Below are positions 9,098-17,197 of a DNA stretch of 64,000 nt, in pieces. A model generated the notes under the pieces. It was not told the DNA's origin, did no database searches, and was given only the letters and a program-made list of their open reading frames with translations. The stretch's first letter is position 1. Each line of letters begins with the position of its first letter. Position numbers and translations under genes: made by a program. Origin of the DNA: Amycolatopsis roodepoortensis (GTDB taxonomy: Bacteria; Actinomycetota; Actinomycetes; Mycobacteriales; Pseudonocardiaceae); the NCBI RefSeq assembly GCF_014873915.1, contig NZ_JADBEJ010000004.1:496001-560000 (forward strand). Reading direction: 5' to 3'.

Positions 9098-9152
9098 CGC
9101 GTGAAGGCCCCCTTCCCTCGGCTGAGCCGAGGGAAGGGGGCCTTCACGCGCT
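9096..9152. terminator. Perfect 27-bp inverted repeat, bidirectional terminator
   Basis: Arms 9096-9122 and 9126-9152 are fully complementary with a TGA loop. It begins within the MarR stop codon (9095-9097) and ends ten bases before the stop of the convergent DUF3817 gene. It shares the core TGAAGGCCCCCTTCC with the 6662 element, but the outer and inner stem bases differ in a compensated way. Confidence 0.75.
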
Positions 9153-9162
9153 TAAGAGAAGA

Positions 9163-9528
9163 TCAGGCGGCGGCGGTTTCCGGGGTCTTGGCGAACAGGC
9201 CGACCCCACCGTGCGACAGCCGCTGCGGGCCGTCCAGCTTGCCGTTGCGCAGCGCCCAGGACTCGAACAGCCAGGTGAACAGCGGCGGGATGCTGGAGAG
9301 CAGCGCGAGGATCAGGGTCTTCGGGCGCCAGCCGAGCGGCTTCGCCACGGACAGGGAGACCAGCACGTAGAGGACGAAGACGACGCCGTGCACCATGCCG
9401 AGGACGGGAACGCCGCCCTCGCCGAGCTTGACGGCGTACTTGAGGAACATCCCGACCAGCAGCCCGGCCCACGAGAGGGCTTCGGCTACCGCGGCCACGC
9501 GGAATACTAGAGCGGCCTTGCTGGACAC
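9163..9528 (-). CDS. DUF3817 membrane protein
   Basis: 121 residues from GTG 9528, preceded by a strong AGGAGGAG. Three hydrophobic helices (about residues 8-28, 38-58 and 65-88) with W-x-G, HG-V-F-x-L-Y and a PLGWRP turn match the DUF3817 integral membrane family found throughout actinobacteria, whose function is unknown. It is a single gene; its upstream region (9529-9673) contains no other gene. Confidence 0.75.
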   Translation of the reverse strand: MSSKAALVFRVAAVAEALSWAGLLVGMFLKYAVKLGEGGVPVLGMVHGVVFVLYVLVSLSVAKPLGWRPKTLILALLSSIPPLFTWLFESWALRNGKLDGPQRLSHGGVGLFAKTPETAAA

Positions 9529-9673
9529 TTTCTCCTCCTGTGGGGTCTCACCACTATGCGTACACACATGACTACGTCCGACGAGCACTGTCCAAGGCGG
9601 ACTCGCCAAGAACGTCAACAGCGCTGTCGGACGTGGTAATACCAGTGTGAGGCGTGACGACGCTCACCGGAAC

Positions 9674-9707
9674 ACCGGGGGCCGTGATGCTCCTCACGAC
9701 CCCCGGT
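9674..9707. terminator. Hairpin downstream of the GH92 gene
   Basis: ACCGGGGG (9674-9681) pairs with CCCCCGGT (9700-9707), with an inner GTGA/TCAC pairing. It lies 25 bases beyond the GH92 stop on the minus strand and should end that transcript. No T tract, as usual in this genome type. Confidence 0.55.
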
Positions 9708-9731
9708 ACGAACCGGTCTAAACCACTCGGA

Positions 9732-12119
9732 TCACCCGGCGCAGGGCGATGCCGGTGCGCCCTCCGGGCCGGTCGCCCAGGTCGCCTTCGCCGCGTCGTC
9801 CGTGAGGTGGAAGTCCAAAGTGGTCCCTCGCGTCAACTGTTCCAACCCGACATACGCCCGCTGCGAACCGGTTCCCAGTCCTTGGACGTACTGGAGCTTC
9901 GAGCCGTCGGCGCCACGGGCCTTGATCGTGATGTCACGGCCGTTCTCCAGATGCACCACGGACTTCTCGAACCGCGGCGCGTTGAGCACGAACTGCCCCG
10001 TGCCCGGCACCGCCGGGTACAGCCCCAGCGCGCTGAAGACGTACCACGCGGACATGGTCCCGAGGTCGTCGTTCCCGGTGACACCGTTCGGCGCGTTGGT
10101 GAACAACGTGTGCGCGGCGCGGACGACGGCGGAGGTCTTCCACGGCTGCCCGGTCAGCGTGTACATCCAGGGCGAGTGCAGATCCGGCTCGTTGTTCGGG
10201 TTGTAGCGGAACTGGTTGTAGTAGTTGTACGGGCCGACGACCCATTCCTCGCGCACGGTCTTCGCGGGATCCTTGACCAGATCCCCGTAGGCGAAGAAGT
10301 CGTCGAGCCGCTTGCCGACGTTCTCCTTGCCGCCCATGCGCTCGACGAGACCGGGGACGTCCTGCTGGGTCAGCCACTGGTACTGCCACGACGTGCCCTC
10401 GTGGAAGCCGTCCTGGCTCTGCGGGGTGTACGGCTTGTCCGCGGGGCTGAACCATTCGCCGCCTTCGACCTTGGGCCGATAGAACCCGGTGAAGCCGCGG
10501 TCGGTCACCGAGGAGTCCCACAGCGTGCGGTAGCTGCGTCCCTTCTCCGCCAAGGCCTTCGCGTCGTCCTTCTTGCCGAGCCCGGCGGCCATGATGGACA
10601 GCGAGCAGTCCGCGAGCGCGTATTCCAGCGTGGCCGAAGCGCCGTGGTTCGGGTCGGTGTCCTGGCCCTTCTTCGGGAAGTCCTTGTCGTACTGGACGAA
10701 CCCGTCCTTCTGGTAGCTCGCGTTCCCCGAGCGGCCCTGGAACGGCGAGGACGCGGGCGGGATCTCGCGCGAGTTCTGCAGAAGCGCCTGGTATGCCTTG
10801 AACTCCTGACCCGACAGCGCGCCGAACCGCCACAGGTCGACCAGGAACGGGGTGACCGGATCGCCGGTCATCGTGTTCGTCTCCTGGTTCGCGTACGCCC
10901 AGCGCGGCAGCCAGCCGCCCTGGTCGTGGATGGCGAGCACGGACTTCGCGACGTCCTTCGCGCGAGCCGGCCGCAAGAGCGCGAGCAACTGGTTCTGCGT
11001 GCGATAGGTGTCCCACAACGAGAAGAACTCGTAGTACGTCCAGCCCAGCGCGCGATGGATCTTGTCGTCGAACCCGCGGTACCGCCCGTCGGCGTCGTTG
11101 CCGGTCAGCGGCTGCAGCAGCGCGTGGTAGAGCGAGGTGTAGAAGACCGTGCGGTCGTCCTTCGTCCCGCCCTTGATGTCCACTGAGGACAGTTCCTTGC
11201 GCCAGGCACGCTGGGCACCGTCGCGGACCGCGTCGAACGAACGCCCCTTCTCGGCCGCCAGGTTCAGCCGGGCACCGAAAGCGTCCACATGGGAGATCGC
11301 GGTCGTCGCGGTGACCTGCCCGCCGCCGAAGGTCAGCCAGGCGCCACGCAGGCCTTCACCGCCTGCGGACTCCTTCGAGCCCGGTGTGCCGCCCGTGGGT
11401 GACCAGGTGCCGAAGGATTTGAACGGCTTGTCGAACGTCGTGGTGAACCACGTCTTGTACGGCTTTCCGCCGCAGAACGCCTGCGACTCCACCATTCCTT
11501 CGATCGTCCGGTCCCCGACGACGCGGATCTGGCTCGCTGTCACCGGTTCCTTGTCGTTGGCCTGGCCGACGTTGACGAAAACGTTTGCGTCGCCCGATTT
11601 CGCGAAGGTGTACCGCTCGACACCGGTCCGTGTGGTCGCGGTGGTCTCCGCGTCGACGCCGCCATAACCGGTGAGCCGCACCTTGTAGTAGCCGGGCTTG
11701 CCGACCTCGCCCTCGTGCGTGTACGGCGAGGCGTACCTCTTGTGGTCGAACGTCTCGGGTTTCGTGGTGTCGAACGCCGCGCCCGGTCCGACCGCGCCGG
11801 TGGTGGGCAGGGACGACACGAGGCCGCCCTGCTCCCAGCAGCCCGCCCCGGACAGGAAGAAATGCCCGAAGCCGCGGATCGCGGTGTCGTCGTAGCGATA
11901 GCCGGCGTAATGCGAGGAAATCGGGCTGACCTGCGTCATCCCGAACGGCGCCGAGGCGCCGGGGAAGGTGTTGCCGTCGTCCTTGGTGCCGATGAAGGTG
12001 TTGACCGCGTCCACGGGGTCGCCACCGGGTGCCGCCGCCGCGACGGGCGTGAGAAGCCCGGCGGGAACGATCAGCGCGGTGAGCAACCCCGCGACGCGGG
12101 TCGAGGTGCATGCAGGCAT
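9732..12119 (-). CDS. Secreted GH92 alpha-mannosidase
   Basis: 795 residues from ATG 12119 (AGGAGG at 12131-12136). A signal peptide of about 30 residues ends near PVAAAAP. The family signatures are clear: VNTFIGT-x-x-DGNTFPGA-x-x-PFGM at the mature N-terminus, HYAGY, GHFFLSGAGC, EGTSWQYQWL, and GNDDLGTMSAWYVFSALGLYP near the C-terminus. GH92 enzymes are calcium-dependent exo-alpha-mannosidases acting on mannans or N-glycans. As an exported enzyme it would release mannose for the ABC importer encoded at 16433-19274. A GACAACGTTGTC palindrome abuts its ribosome site, so it should be controlled by the LacI protein at 14335. The exact linkage specificity cannot be read from sequence. Confidence 0.9.
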   Translation of the reverse strand: MPACTSTRVAGLLTALIVPAGLLTPVAAAAPGGDPVDAVNTFIGTKDDGNTFPGASAPFGMTQVSPISSHYAGYRYDDTAIRGFGHFFLSGAGCWEQGGLVSSLPTTGAVGPGAAFDTTKPETFDHKRYASPYTHEGEVGKPGYYKVRLTGYGGVDAETTATTRTGVERYTFAKSGDANVFVNVGQANDKEPVTASQIRVVGDRTIEGMVESQAFCGGKPYKTWFTTTFDKPFKSFGTWSPTGGTPGSKESAGGEGLRGAWLTFGGGQVTATTAISHVDAFGARLNLAAEKGRSFDAVRDGAQRAWRKELSSVDIKGGTKDDRTVFYTSLYHALLQPLTGNDADGRYRGFDDKIHRALGWTYYEFFSLWDTYRTQNQLLALLRPARAKDVAKSVLAIHDQGGWLPRWAYANQETNTMTGDPVTPFLVDLWRFGALSGQEFKAYQALLQNSREIPPASSPFQGRSGNASYQKDGFVQYDKDFPKKGQDTDPNHGASATLEYALADCSLSIMAAGLGKKDDAKALAEKGRSYRTLWDSSVTDRGFTGFYRPKVEGGEWFSPADKPYTPQSQDGFHEGTSWQYQWLTQQDVPGLVERMGGKENVGKRLDDFFAYGDLVKDPAKTVREEWVVGPYNYYNQFRYNPNNEPDLHSPWMYTLTGQPWKTSAVVRAAHTLFTNAPNGVTGNDDLGTMSAWYVFSALGLYPAVPGTGQFVLNAPRFEKSVVHLENGRDITIKARGADGSKLQYVQGLGTGSQRAYVGLEQLTRGTTLDFHLTDDAAKATWATGPEGAPASPCAG

Positions 12120-12136
12120 GGGAAAGGCCGCCTCCT

Positions 12137-12148
12137 GACAACGTTGTC
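12137..12148. promoter_or_regulatory. Probable LacI operator 1, GH92 promoter
   Basis: Perfect 12-bp palindrome GACAACGTTGTC directly upstream of the GH92 ribosome site (12131-12136), 18 bases from the start codon. The same 12-mer occurs at 14337 and 16229 and nowhere else I could find. Central CG with symmetric arms is the LacI-family pattern. Confidence 0.75.
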
Positions 12149-12224
12149 GCTGCCCGCTCACCTTCGACAAGAACCGACCATCTGGTCAAGAGGTCCGTCG
12201 AACCCTGTCCATTTCGGGACAAGC

Positions 12225-13514
12225 TCACCCGAGCGCTTCGGCCACCTCTCGCGCCGCGCGTTCGCCCGCCTCGATAGCGCCGTCGAGATAGCCGGGGTGC
12301 TCGCGGGCGGTTTCCGAACCCGCCCAGTGCAGGTGCCCGGCCGGGGTCGACGAAAGCGGCGGGAAACCGTCGGTCGCGCCCGGCGCGGGAAGCGCGGTGT
12401 AACCGCCGCCCGCGTGTTCGTCGAGGTGCCAAGCCTTTTCGTGCCAGCCCACGGGTTCTAGCACGGCGGAGCCGAGATGCGGGACCAGCGGGCGCAGCAG
12501 CGCGTCCCGGCGGGCCGCGGCGTCCAGCCCGTCGAGCCGCCGCGCCCGGGGACCGCCCACGAGCACGCACAGATGTCCGGGCCCGCCGGGAGCGGTCGTG
12601 TCGAACACCGCGTGCCCGAGGCCGTCCAGGACGACGAGCTCACCGTTCGCGCGTTCCCGCCAGAAGGGCCGCTCGTAGACCGCGATCGCCTTGTGCACGA
12701 GCCCCATGTAGGTGTTCTTCTCCAGATCGAGGCGCGGTCGCGGAAGCGTGGGCTCGTGCGAGATCCGCGCGGCGACCGGCGGCGGTACGGCGATGACCGC
12801 CTTCGCCGCCCGCAAGCGATCCGTCCCGGTCCGCACGGTGACCCCGTCGCCGTCACGGACGATCGAGGTGACCGCGGACCCGGTCCGCACCCGTGGGCCG
12901 AGTTCGGCGGCGAGACCGTCGACGAGCGCCCCCATGCTCTCGGCGAGCAGTGCCTCCTGCGCCCCGCCCGCCGTCGACAGCATGGTCCGCAATCCGCCCT
13001 GCGCGCGGATCATCCTGGTCATCGCTTCGACGGAGAACCGGTCGAGGTCGGCGGTCCACGACACGGAGGCGACAGCCTCCAGCAACCCACGCGCCTGGCG
13101 ACCCGGCACCGCGCGCAGCACCGAAGCGAGCGTCGTGCGGTTCCACCGCTTCGGCGTTCCCGTCCGGGCAAGCACGCCCGCCGCGGCCAGCGCGAGACCG
13201 GCGAGCCACAGGGCGGGCGACCAGAGCGGCACCCGCTTGCCCGCCTCGATCAATCCGGGAAGCGTCCCGGTGCGCATGGGGAACTCGGTGGCGCCGAATT
13301 CGGCCGCCAGCGCCCTGACCCGGTGATGGTCGGCCCCGATCCACTGCCCGCCGAGGTCGAGCCGGGAACCCAGCACGGTCGTCTCGCCCAGCACCCGCCC
13401 GCCGATCCGGTCCGCGGCCTCCAGCACGACGACTTCGACGCCTCGCCGGTGGAGGGCACGTGCCGCCACCAGCCCGGACAAACCAGCCCCGACGACCACG
13501 ACAGTCGTGTCCAT
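12225..13514 (-). CDS. Flavin-containing monoamine oxidase family protein
   Basis: 429 residues from ATG 13514 behind GGAGGATGGCGA. The N-terminal dinucleotide-binding motif VVGAGLSGLVAARAL, the GGRVLGETT segment and the C-terminal HWAGSETAREHPGYLDGAIEAGERAA match FAD-dependent amine oxidases. It would oxidise an amine to the aldehyde with release of ammonia and peroxide; the substrate is unknown. It lies 82 bp downstream of a TetR gene on the same strand, so that TetR protein probably controls it. Its presence between the mannosidase and the LacI gene has no obvious link to sugar use. Confidence 0.85.
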   Translation of the reverse strand: MDTTVVVVGAGLSGLVAARALHRRGVEVVVLEAADRIGGRVLGETTVLGSRLDLGGQWIGADHHRVRALAAEFGATEFPMRTGTLPGLIEAGKRVPLWSPALWLAGLALAAAGVLARTGTPKRWNRTTLASVLRAVPGRQARGLLEAVASVSWTADLDRFSVEAMTRMIRAQGGLRTMLSTAGGAQEALLAESMGALVDGLAAELGPRVRTGSAVTSIVRDGDGVTVRTGTDRLRAAKAVIAVPPPVAARISHEPTLPRPRLDLEKNTYMGLVHKAIAVYERPFWRERANGELVVLDGLGHAVFDTTAPGGPGHLCVLVGGPRARRLDGLDAAARRDALLRPLVPHLGSAVLEPVGWHEKAWHLDEHAGGGYTALPAPGATDGFPPLSSTPAGHLHWAGSETAREHPGYLDGAIEAGERAAREVAEALG

Positions 13515-13596
13515 TCGCCATCCTCCGCAATTCAGTCAGTCGTATGACTTGACCATAGGGCAGCCGGCGGCCACCCGCAACGACGCAGGTCAGAGG

Positions 13597-14202
13597 TCAG
13601 ACAGGCCGGATGTCGGCCGAGGTGACGAGCATCGCGATCACGGTGTCGAGATCGGCGCGTGCGCGCTCGTCGTCGGGTTCGCAGACGTACTGCGCGATGA
13701 GCCCGTCGACGCCGGCGAGCATGACCCTGGCGAGCCGGTCGTAGGACAGGGCGCAGTTCTCGCCCGCGTTGACGGCGGCCTCCCGGCACCAGTCGGTCAG
13801 CACCGCGACGTAACGGCGGTACTGCCAGCTCGCCATGCTTTCCTGTCCCGGCTTCCGCAGCGCGTAGTGCAGCAGTTCGCCCTGCATCAGCTGCAGCTTG
13901 ACGTGATCGGCGACCAGCTCGGTCCAGAAGCTAGTCAGGCCCTGGCGGATGGCGTGCGCCAGCCCGCGGTCGAGTTCGACCGTCCCGGTCAGCACGGTCG
14001 AGATCTCCTCGACCACGTCCTCGATCACCGCCCGCAGCAACGCCTCCTTGCTGGAGAAGACGTACTGCAGCGTGCCGAGCGGGACGCCCGCCTCGGCGGC
14101 GACCGCCCGCAAGGTCGTCGCGGCGACGCCGTCGCGCAGCATCACCTCGCGCGCGGCGGCGACGAACTGCCTGCTGCGCACCGACGCCTCGACATACGGC
14201 AT
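13597..14202 (-). CDS. TetR-family transcriptional regulator
   Basis: 201 residues from ATG 14202 with a GAGGGGAG ribosome site. The N-terminal helix-turn-helix is clear: ATTLRAVAAEAGVPLGTLQYVFSSKEALL at about residues 27-55. The C-terminal ligand domain follows the TetR_C pattern (ELVADHVKLQLMQGELLHYAL). It is probably cotranscribed with the amine oxidase downstream, suggesting it senses an amine or its oxidation product. It is divergent from the LacI gene, with 132 bp between the starts. Confidence 0.85.
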   Translation of the reverse strand: MPYVEASVRSRQFVAAAREVMLRDGVAATTLRAVAAEAGVPLGTLQYVFSSKEALLRAVIEDVVEEISTVLTGTVELDRGLAHAIRQGLTSFWTELVADHVKLQLMQGELLHYALRKPGQESMASWQYRRYVAVLTDWCREAAVNAGENCALSYDRLARVMLAGVDGLIAQYVCEPDDERARADLDTVIAMLVTSADIRPV

Positions 14203-14334
14203 TCCGCGCTCCCCTCGATCGGGACATGACCTTGCCACAGCCCCGGCACGGGTAACGGTTCGACTTCGGAAGCCGCCTCCAGGACGAACCGGGCATTGAC
14301 ATCGCCGCGTCGCTGGCGTTCAATTCCGGCCACT

Positions 14335-15384
14335 ATGACAACGTTGTCTTCCAGCGGACCGGACAACGGCCACCGCACCACCGGCCGACGGGCCACGATG
14401 AGTGACGTGGCCCGGCTCGCGGGCGTGAGCATCAAAACCGTCTCGCGAGTGGTGAACGACGAGCCCGCCGTCCATCCGGACACCGCGGAGCGCGTCATGG
14501 CGGCGATCGAGCAGCTCGGGTTCCGGCGCAACCTCGGCGCGCGGAACCTGCGGCGCGGCTCGACGACCGGGACGATCGGCCTGATCGTCGAAGACGTCGG
14601 AAACCCCTTCTACTCCGAGCTCAACCGGGCCGTCGAACGCATCGCGACCTCCTTCGGCCGCCAGGTGCTGACCGGTTCGTCGGAGGAGAACTCCGACCGC
14701 GAACGCGAACTGGTCCTGGAGTTCTGCTCCCGCCGCGTCGACGGCATCCTCGTCGTCCCCGCCGGGATGCAGCACGGCTACCTGGTCCCCGAGATGCGCG
14801 CGGGCACGCCCGTGGTGTTCCTCGACCGGCCCGCCGGCGACATCGTGGCCGACACGGTGCTGGTCGACAACATCGGCGGCACCGTCGAAGCGGTCGCCCA
14901 GCTGGCGAAACACGGCCACCGCCGGATCGCGTTCCTCGCCGACAGCCCGGACATCTTCACCGCGGGCGAACGGCTGCGCGGCTTCCGCGAAGGCTGTGTC
15001 CGCAACGGGATCCCCTACGACGAGCACCTCGTCGTGATGCGGACGCCGACCGCCGAGAGCGTCGGCGACGCGGTGAAGCGGCTGCTCACCGGGCCGAATC
15101 CGGCCACCGCCGTGATCGCGGGCAACAACCGGGTCGCCGTCCACCTGCTGCGCGCGCTGGCGCACGCGGAGCGGCGTCCCGCGATGATCAGTTTCGACGA
15201 CTTCGAGCTGGCGGATCTGCTGGATCCGCCGGTCTCCGTGATCGCGCACGACGTGAGCGCACTGGGCCGGGCGGCCGCGGAACTGCTGTTCGCCCGGGTC
15301 CAGGGAGATCAATCCGCACCGAGAAAGGTAGTTCTGCCCGTGCATCTCGTAGCCCGCGGTTCCGGGGAGGTCGCCCCTTCATGA
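14335..15384 (+). CDS. LacI-family repressor of the mannoside locus
   Basis: 349 residues from ATG 14335. The DNA-binding segment TMSDVARLAGVSIKTVSRVVNDEPAV spans about residues 21-46, followed by the hinge (GARNLRRGSTTGTIGLIV) and a periplasmic-binding-like sugar domain (GNPFYSELNRAVE, FLDRPAGDIVADTVLVDNIGG, ISFDDFELADLL). The conserved Arg-Arg-x-Thr just before the first helix favours this start over ATG 14398. The operator palindrome at 14337-14348 overlaps codons 1-5, pointing to tight autoregulation. The stop overlaps the ManA start (ATGA), so repressor, isomerase and importer form one operon. The inducer is probably a mannose-type sugar (inference). Confidence 0.9.
   Translation: MTTLSSSGPDNGHRTTGRRATMSDVARLAGVSIKTVSRVVNDEPAVHPDTAERVMAAIEQLGFRRNLGARNLRRGSTTGTIGLIVEDVGNPFYSELNRAVERIATSFGRQVLTGSSEENSDRERELVLEFCSRRVDGILVVPAGMQHGYLVPEMRAGTPVVFLDRPAGDIVADTVLVDNIGGTVEAVAQLAKHGHRRIAFLADSPDIFTAGERLRGFREGCVRNGIPYDEHLVVMRTPTAESVGDAVKRLLTGPNPATAVIAGNNRVAVHLLRALAHAERRPAMISFDDFELADLLDPPVSVIAHDVSALGRAAAELLFARVQGDQSAPRKVVLPVHLVARGSGEVAPS
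14337..14348. promoter_or_regulatory. Probable LacI operator 2, overlapping the lacI-type start codon
   Basis: Second exact copy of GACAACGTTGTC. It begins two bases inside the ATG at 14335 and would encode Met-Thr-Thr-Leu-Ser. If translation instead starts at 14398, the box lies 50-61 bases upstream, in the leader. Either position suits autorepression of the whole operon. Confidence 0.7.
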
Positions 15385-16436
15385 GCGGCCACCTCGAACC
15401 GATCCGCCTGCCGGCGAACCAGCCGCCGCAGTTCTACCGCGGCGGCGACGCCATCGCCGCGTTGCGGGGCGCCCCCTCGGAGTCCAAATTCGGGCCCGAA
15501 GACTGGGTCGGCTCGGCCACCACGATGTTCGGCCAGGAGACCAACGGCCTGACCAAGCTGCCCAGCGGCGTCTGGCTGCGCGACGCCGTCCGCGAGAACC
15601 CGTCCGCCTGGCTCGGCGCCAAGCACGTCGAGGCGCTCGGCGACTCGACCGGCCTGCTGGTGAAGCTGCTCGACGCGGGCCAGCGCCTGCCGGTGCACTT
15701 CCACCCGTCCGATTCGTTCGCCAAACGCCACTTCGACTCGCACTTCGGCAAGACCGAGGCGTGGATCGTGGTCGGCACCTACGGCGACGACCCGCGCGTC
15801 TACCCCGGCTTCAAGGAGACTGTCGACAAAGCGACGGTCAACGAATGGGCCCGCACCCAGGACGCGCCCGCCATGCTCGGAGCGCTGAACAGCGTCGCGG
15901 TCACCCCCGGCGACACGGTCTACATCCCGGCGGGCCTGCCGCACGCGATCGGCGAAGGCGTCTTCGTCGTCGAGCTCCAGCAGCCGACCGACTTCTCGCT
16001 GACCCTGGAATGGCGGGACTTCCTGGCGAACCCGGAGAAGGCGCACCTCGGCATCGGGTTCGAGACCGCCATCGAAACCCTGGACACCTCGGGCTGGGAC
16101 GAAGAGCGGCTCGGCTCGATCGTCAAACGCACCGCGGGCGACAAAGCGTCCACTGTGGACCTTCTCGCCGATGGCAGCGACGCGTTCTTCCGTGCCGACC
16201 AGCTGCGCCCCGGCCTTTCCGGTAGGTCGACAACGTTGTCACTCGATCCGTCGTTCGCGGTGCTGGTCGTCATGGACGGTTCGGGCACGCTCCGCACCGA
16301 ACACGGCGGCGAGTACGCGCTGCGCAAGGGCGAGACGTACGTGGTCCCGCACGACGCCGGTCAGTCCACTTTGGAGGGCGACGTCACCGTCATCCGCTGC
16401 CGGCCGCCCGCACCCGAGAAGAGGGAGCGATCGTGA
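15381..16436 (+). CDS. manA: Class I mannose-6-phosphate isomerase
   Basis: 351 residues; the start overlaps the repressor stop by four bases. The cupin-type zinc site is visible: LPVHFHPSDSFAK (about residues 105-118), a Glu in KTEAWIVVG, and IPAGLPHAIGEG with the third His near residue 192. This links mannose-6-phosphate to fructose-6-phosphate for glycolysis. Class I enzymes from the NCBI 'class I mannose-6-phosphate isomerase' group in sugar operons have this length. Genetic coupling to a LacI repressor and an ABC importer supports a catabolic role. A third copy of the operator lies inside the gene, around codons 283-287. A sugar kinase is needed but not encoded here. Confidence 0.82.
   Translation: MSGHLEPIRLPANQPPQFYRGGDAIAALRGAPSESKFGPEDWVGSATTMFGQETNGLTKLPSGVWLRDAVRENPSAWLGAKHVEALGDSTGLLVKLLDAGQRLPVHFHPSDSFAKRHFDSHFGKTEAWIVVGTYGDDPRVYPGFKETVDKATVNEWARTQDAPAMLGALNSVAVTPGDTVYIPAGLPHAIGEGVFVVELQQPTDFSLTLEWRDFLANPEKAHLGIGFETAIETLDTSGWDEERLGSIVKRTAGDKASTVDLLADGSDAFFRADQLRPGLSGRSTTLSLDPSFAVLVVMDGSGTLRTEHGGEYALRKGETYVVPHDAGQSTLEGDVTVIRCRPPAPEKRERS
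16229..16240. promoter_or_regulatory. Probable LacI operator 3, inside manA
   Basis: Third exact GACAACGTTGTC, within the manA coding region and 193 bases before the ABC ATPase start. It uses the same codons as the copy at the repressor start (Thr-Thr-Leu-Ser). It could act as an auxiliary operator for DNA looping or a roadblock. Confidence 0.6.
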
Positions 16437-17197
16437 GCGAACTCCTGCTCGACGCACAGAACCTGGTCAAGCGTTACGGCTCGGTGGAGGCGCTGCGAGG
16501 CGCGTCCTTCCAGGCGCGGGCCGGTGAGGTCACCGCGCTGATCGGCGACAACGGCGCCGGGAAGTCCACTTTGGTCAAATGCCTTTCCGGCGCGGAACAG
16601 CCGACGTCGGGCAGCATCCTGCTCGACGGCTCCGAGGTGGTGCTCGATTCGCCCACCACGGCACGGCGGATGGGGATCGAGACGGTGTACCAGGATCTCG
16701 CGGTCGCACCGGAACTCGACCCGGCCGCGAACCTGTTCCTGGGCAGGGAGATCCACCGCAAGGGGATCCTCGGCAAGCTCGGGATGCTGGACAAGAAGGA
16801 AATGAAACGCCAGGCCGTGGAGGAGTTCCAGCGGCTCGGCGTGACCCTGCAGAGCACCGACGTCCCGATCGGCTCGCTTTCGGGCGGACAGCGGCAAAGC
16901 GTCGCCGTCGCGCGGTCGGTCGTCTGGGCGTCGAAGGTCGTGTTCATGGACGAGCCGACGGCCGCGCTCGGCGTCGTGCAGCGCGAGCGGGTGCTCGACG
17001 TGATCAAGAAGGTGCGCGACAAGGGCATCGCCGTCGTGCTGATCAGCCACAACATGCCCGAGGTGCTGTCGGTGGCCGACCGTATCGAGGTGCTGCGCCT
17101 CGGCAAACGCGTCGCCCGGTTCACCGGCGCGGACACGAAACTGGAAGACCTGGTCGCCGCGATGACGGGCGCCCTCGTACAAGAGGAGGCGGCGTGA
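16433..17197 (+). CDS. Sugar ABC transporter ATP-binding protein (FrcA/one-domain RbsA type)
   Basis: 254 residues; ATGA... overlap with manA and GTGA overlap with the permease gene show tight coupling. Walker A GDNGAGKST (about residues 38-46), signature LSGGQRQS (about 146-153) and Walker B VVFMDEPTAALG are intact, with the switch His in ISHNM. It contains only one nucleotide-binding domain, so it should act as a homodimer like FrcA, unlike the two-domain RbsA. It powers import of a monosaccharide, probably mannose or a related hexose by context. Confidence 0.9.
   Translation: MSELLLDAQNLVKRYGSVEALRGASFQARAGEVTALIGDNGAGKSTLVKCLSGAEQPTSGSILLDGSEVVLDSPTTARRMGIETVYQDLAVAPELDPAANLFLGREIHRKGILGKLGMLDKKEMKRQAVEEFQRLGVTLQSTDVPIGSLSGGQRQSVAVARSVVWASKVVFMDEPTAALGVVQRERVLDVIKKVRDKGIAVVLISHNMPEVLSVADRIEVLRLGKRVARFTGADTKLEDLVAAMTGALVQEEAA

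Noticed and set aside
12242-12570. Continuation of the minus-strand frame above the GH92 start
   Set aside because: It lies over the amine oxidase gene and its upstream reading has no signal peptide; the ribosome site and operator place the start at 12119.
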